This document shows, one piece after another, positions 18,459 through 20,262 of a DNA stretch of 20,262 bases. Location: assembly GCA_000277445.1 (NCBI GenBank), contig AJWJ01000441.1:1-20262 (forward strand), read 5' to 3'. The notes below the pieces were generated by a model. It had not been told where the DNA came from. It saw only the letters and a program-made list of their open reading frames with translations, and searched no databases. The position numbers were made by a program, and so were the translations under genes. How positions within the stretch are numbered: position 1 is the first letter of the stretch; each line of letters opens with the position of its first letter. Origin of the DNA: Polysphondylium violaceum. Taxonomy: Eukaryota; Evosea; Eumycetozoa; Dictyosteliales; Dictyosteliaceae.

Positions 18459-20063
18459 ATGAAAATAGCAACAATATCAATATTTATTTGTATTTGTTTT
18501 TTGTCCGTGTGTTTAGCTGCTGATAATGGCTTAACATTGTATGTTGACCCCAGTAGCACTAGTATCGATCCTAAGTGTGGAGGTAGTATTGATAATGCGT
18601 GTACTACTATGCCCAAGGCATATAGTTCCTATCTCGCACAAACAGATGGAACCAACACAACCCAATTGACATTACAACTCATGGACGGTGTTTACAACGC
18701 CTCTGTCAATGGTGTCAATGTGATGACTGATAACATCTACTTGACCTCCTTGGTGGTCTCTTCATACTCGAACAACAGTGCCAATGTCATTCTCACTGAT
18801 TCCAAAGGAATGCTGCCCTTCTTTTACTATAAGCAACAGGGCAACGTCGCTCAAAATTTGGGAGTTATCAATGTCACATTCACCAACTCTGTCTCCATTG
18901 TCTCATCCAACTCTATGGTATCTGTAGGGTTTATCAATTGTGTGTTTACCAATGCCTCTTCCATCTATAGCCCACTCTTGTCTCTTTTAGTCAACATTGG
19001 CCCCAATGCCCAAGCACCATCACTCAATTTTGGCAATTGCACCATCTCTGGTATCACTTTGGATCATAGTTTGAATGTGATAGAGACCCAAAACTACACT
19101 GTCTTTGTCGACGGTCTCTCTATTGATCAATTATCGGCCAACAGTGCATTCTCTATCCGTAATGGTTTTGTCACAATGGTTAGACTATCGATGACCAATT
19201 CATTTGGTGCCCAATCTCCTCTACTACTCTATCAATGTGGTCTATCTATGAGATCATGTACTTTTAACAACAATAGAGGTAACTGGGGTGGCGCAATCAA
19301 GATGAATAGTGATGGAAACTCTTATGATGCCACCATCACAACCTCTAGCTTTACCAACAACATCTCTCCAAACCAAGGAGGTGCTCTATTCATCTCTGGT
19401 GGAAACATTCAATTGACCCAAAGCACTTTTGTGTCCAACTCTGCCTATGGTCCTGGAGGTATGGGTGGTGCAGTGTACATATCCTCACCTCGTTTCACTA
19501 TTGATCAAGGTATATTCACCAACAACACTGCCAAAAACCAAGGTGGCTCATTATTTTTGAGTTTTTGCGGCAATGCATATTTCTCTGGTACCCAATTCAA
19601 TGATAACTCTGCTCCTGAAGGAGGTGCCATCTATACCAGTGGTTCGACAGTCACCTTCAATACTGACTCTTTCTCTAACAACACTGCTGCTTACCATGGT
19701 GACCAAGTGTATTGCTTGTCATCAAACTTTAGCATATCATCCATTTACAACACCGCCACCAACAGAACCGCTTACTATTGTCCTAATCAAGATTGCTCTT
19801 TCTCTTCATCCTCTTTCAAATGTCCTCCTGCAGAACCCTCCTCCTCTTCTAGCGATAATACACACTCTACCTCACATTCTGATAACCCCAAAAATGATGA
19901 TCATAAAAAGATAGTAATTGCTGTATGTGTTTCCATTGCAGGCGTTGCATTGATTGCTGCAGTCTCGTTTATTATCTATAGACGTCACCATCATCATCAT
20001 CACCGTCATCGTCATCATCATCATGACCATCATGAAACCAAATCTTTAATTTACCAAAATTAA
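18459..20063 (+). CDS. Type I membrane protein with Pmp-like beta-helix ectodomain and His-rich tail
   Basis: A single exon of 534 residues. A signal peptide covers about 1-20 (hydrophobic, ending VCLA). The ectodomain, about 21-480, is a predicted right-handed parallel beta-helix. Near residues 277, 307, 336, 362 and 388 are GGAI, GGAL, GGAV, GGSL and GGAI motifs spaced 26-30 residues, each accompanied by an F-x-x-N type turn (FNNN, FTNN, FVSN, FTNN, FNDN). This is the pattern of chlamydial polymorphic membrane protein (Pmp) repeats, also found in amoeba surface proteins. There are many N-glycosylation sequons. A Ser-rich stalk leads to a transmembrane helix (KIVIAVCVSIAGVALIAAVS, about 486-509), then RR and a His/Arg-rich cytosolic tail of about 20 residues. 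A surface or phagosomal adhesion role is likely but inferred. Base composition is GC-richer than the neighbouring introns and flanks. AATAAA overlaps the stop at 20063. Confidence 0.85.
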   Translation: MKIATISIFICICFLSVCLAADNGLTLYVDPSSTSIDPKCGGSIDNACTTMPKAYSSYLAQTDGTNTTQLTLQLMDGVYNASVNGVNVMTDNIYLTSLVVSSYSNNSANVILTDSKGMLPFFYYKQQGNVAQNLGVINVTFTNSVSIVSSNSMVSVGFINCVFTNASSIYSPLLSLLVNIGPNAQAPSLNFGNCTISGITLDHSLNVIETQNYTVFVDGLSIDQLSANSAFSIRNGFVTMVRLSMTNSFGAQSPLLLYQCGLSMRSCTFNNNRGNWGGAIKMNSDGNSYDATITTSSFTNNISPNQGGALFISGGNIQLTQSTFVSNSAYGPGGMGGAVYISSPRFTIDQGIFTNNTAKNQGGSLFLSFCGNAYFSGTQFNDNSAPEGGAIYTSGSTVTFNTDSFSNNTAAYHGDQVYCLSSNFSISSIYNTATNRTAYYCPNQDCSFSSSSFKCPPAEPSSSSSDNTHSTSHSDNPKNDDHKKIVIAVCVSIAGVALIAAVSFIIYRRHHHHHHRHRHHHHDHHETKSLIYQN

Positions 20064-20068
20064 ATAAA
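20063..20068 (+). terminator. AATAAA polyadenylation signal overlapping the stop of the beta-helix gene
   Basis: AATAAA begins on the last base of the stop codon and is followed by a T-rich stretch. The 3' untranslated region would be very short, as is usual in dictyostelids. Confidence 0.5.
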
Positions 20069-20154
20069 AAGTTTATCTTTCACCTCAATATATATTGGCA
20101 TCATTTTCCTATTACAAAAATATAATTTGAATTTAAAACATAATCCAATATATG

Positions 20155-20215
20155 TATGATCTACACCTTATAGATCATCCTTATTTTATAAAAAATTATA
20201 TCATCGAGTCTTATG
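20155..20215 (-). repeat. Partial repeat copy C
   Basis: The 26 bp at 20155-20180 is the exact reverse complement of the core of copy A at 17013-17038, and similarity extends with mismatches for about 15 bp beyond on one side (ATATTGGATTATG against ATATTGTATTATAG) and weakly on the other (CTCGA block near 20203). It lies 92 bp after the beta-helix stop codon. The copy is partial; similarity ends near 20140. Confidence 0.7.
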
Positions 20216-20262
20216 TTAAACAAAAGATGGGGAGATCCGATAGCCAAGTTTTGTAATTAAGT

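Noticed and set aside
18459-20063. Recent bacterial transfer of the Pmp-like gene
   Set aside because: Eukaryotic-type signal peptide, N-glycosylation sequons and a type I membrane layout, with Pmp-like repeats known in other amoeba proteins; composition alone is not enough.

Overview
The window looks like nuclear DNA of a social amoeba (Dictyostelia). Intergenic DNA is very A/T-rich, genes are compact with mostly 55-220 bp GT..AG introns, and proteins carry Gln, Asn, Ser/Thr and His runs. Best family matches are eukaryotic: Rpn8, SAP30BP/HCNGP, LKB1, and an ABC ATPase that resembles dictyostelid soluble ones. The species cannot be fixed from sequence alone. All exon borders were read by eye from splice sites and frame continuity.

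Layout: (1) 58-1264, minus: unrecognised 317-residue protein, four exons. (2) 2479-4189, minus: SAP30BP/HCNGP homologue, three exons. (3) 4466-5587, plus: proteasome lid subunit Rpn8/PSMD7, three exons, divergent from SAP30BP across 276 bp. (4) 5965-7324, plus: probable mitochondrial membrane protein with a poly-Q run, whose 3' half is much more GC-rich than its 5' half. (5) 7996-9691, plus: LKB1/STK11-type kinase with a His/Asn/Asp-rich tail and a terminal Cys-x-x-x. (6) 10175-11269, minus: soluble ABC ATPase of the LolD/MacB kind, four exons. (7) 12397-14783, plus: 742-residue group II PLP-dependent decarboxylase with a clear TATA box. (8) 15407-16313, plus: secreted protein of unknown function, four exons. 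(9) 18459-20063, plus: type I membrane protein with a Pmp-like beta-helix ectodomain and a His-rich cytosolic tail.

The region 16314-18458 is the unusual part. It holds a tRNA-Glu(UUC) gene body that lacks its T arm, with a separate B-box-like sequence 90 bp downstream. A four-copy 20 bp tandem repeat follows, then two diverged copies of one repeat facing each other across 159 bp. A third partial copy lies beyond the beta-helix gene at 20155. This is a repeat-rich block beside a tRNA-like locus, with one gene between repeat copies.

The genes do not form one pathway. They are mostly housekeeping (proteasome, transcription or splicing, kinase signalling) with metabolic and surface/secreted genes. 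I found no convincing new multi-gene system. The strongest leads are the tRNA with a displaced B box, the inverted repeat family, and the possible CAAX motif of the LKB1 homologue.
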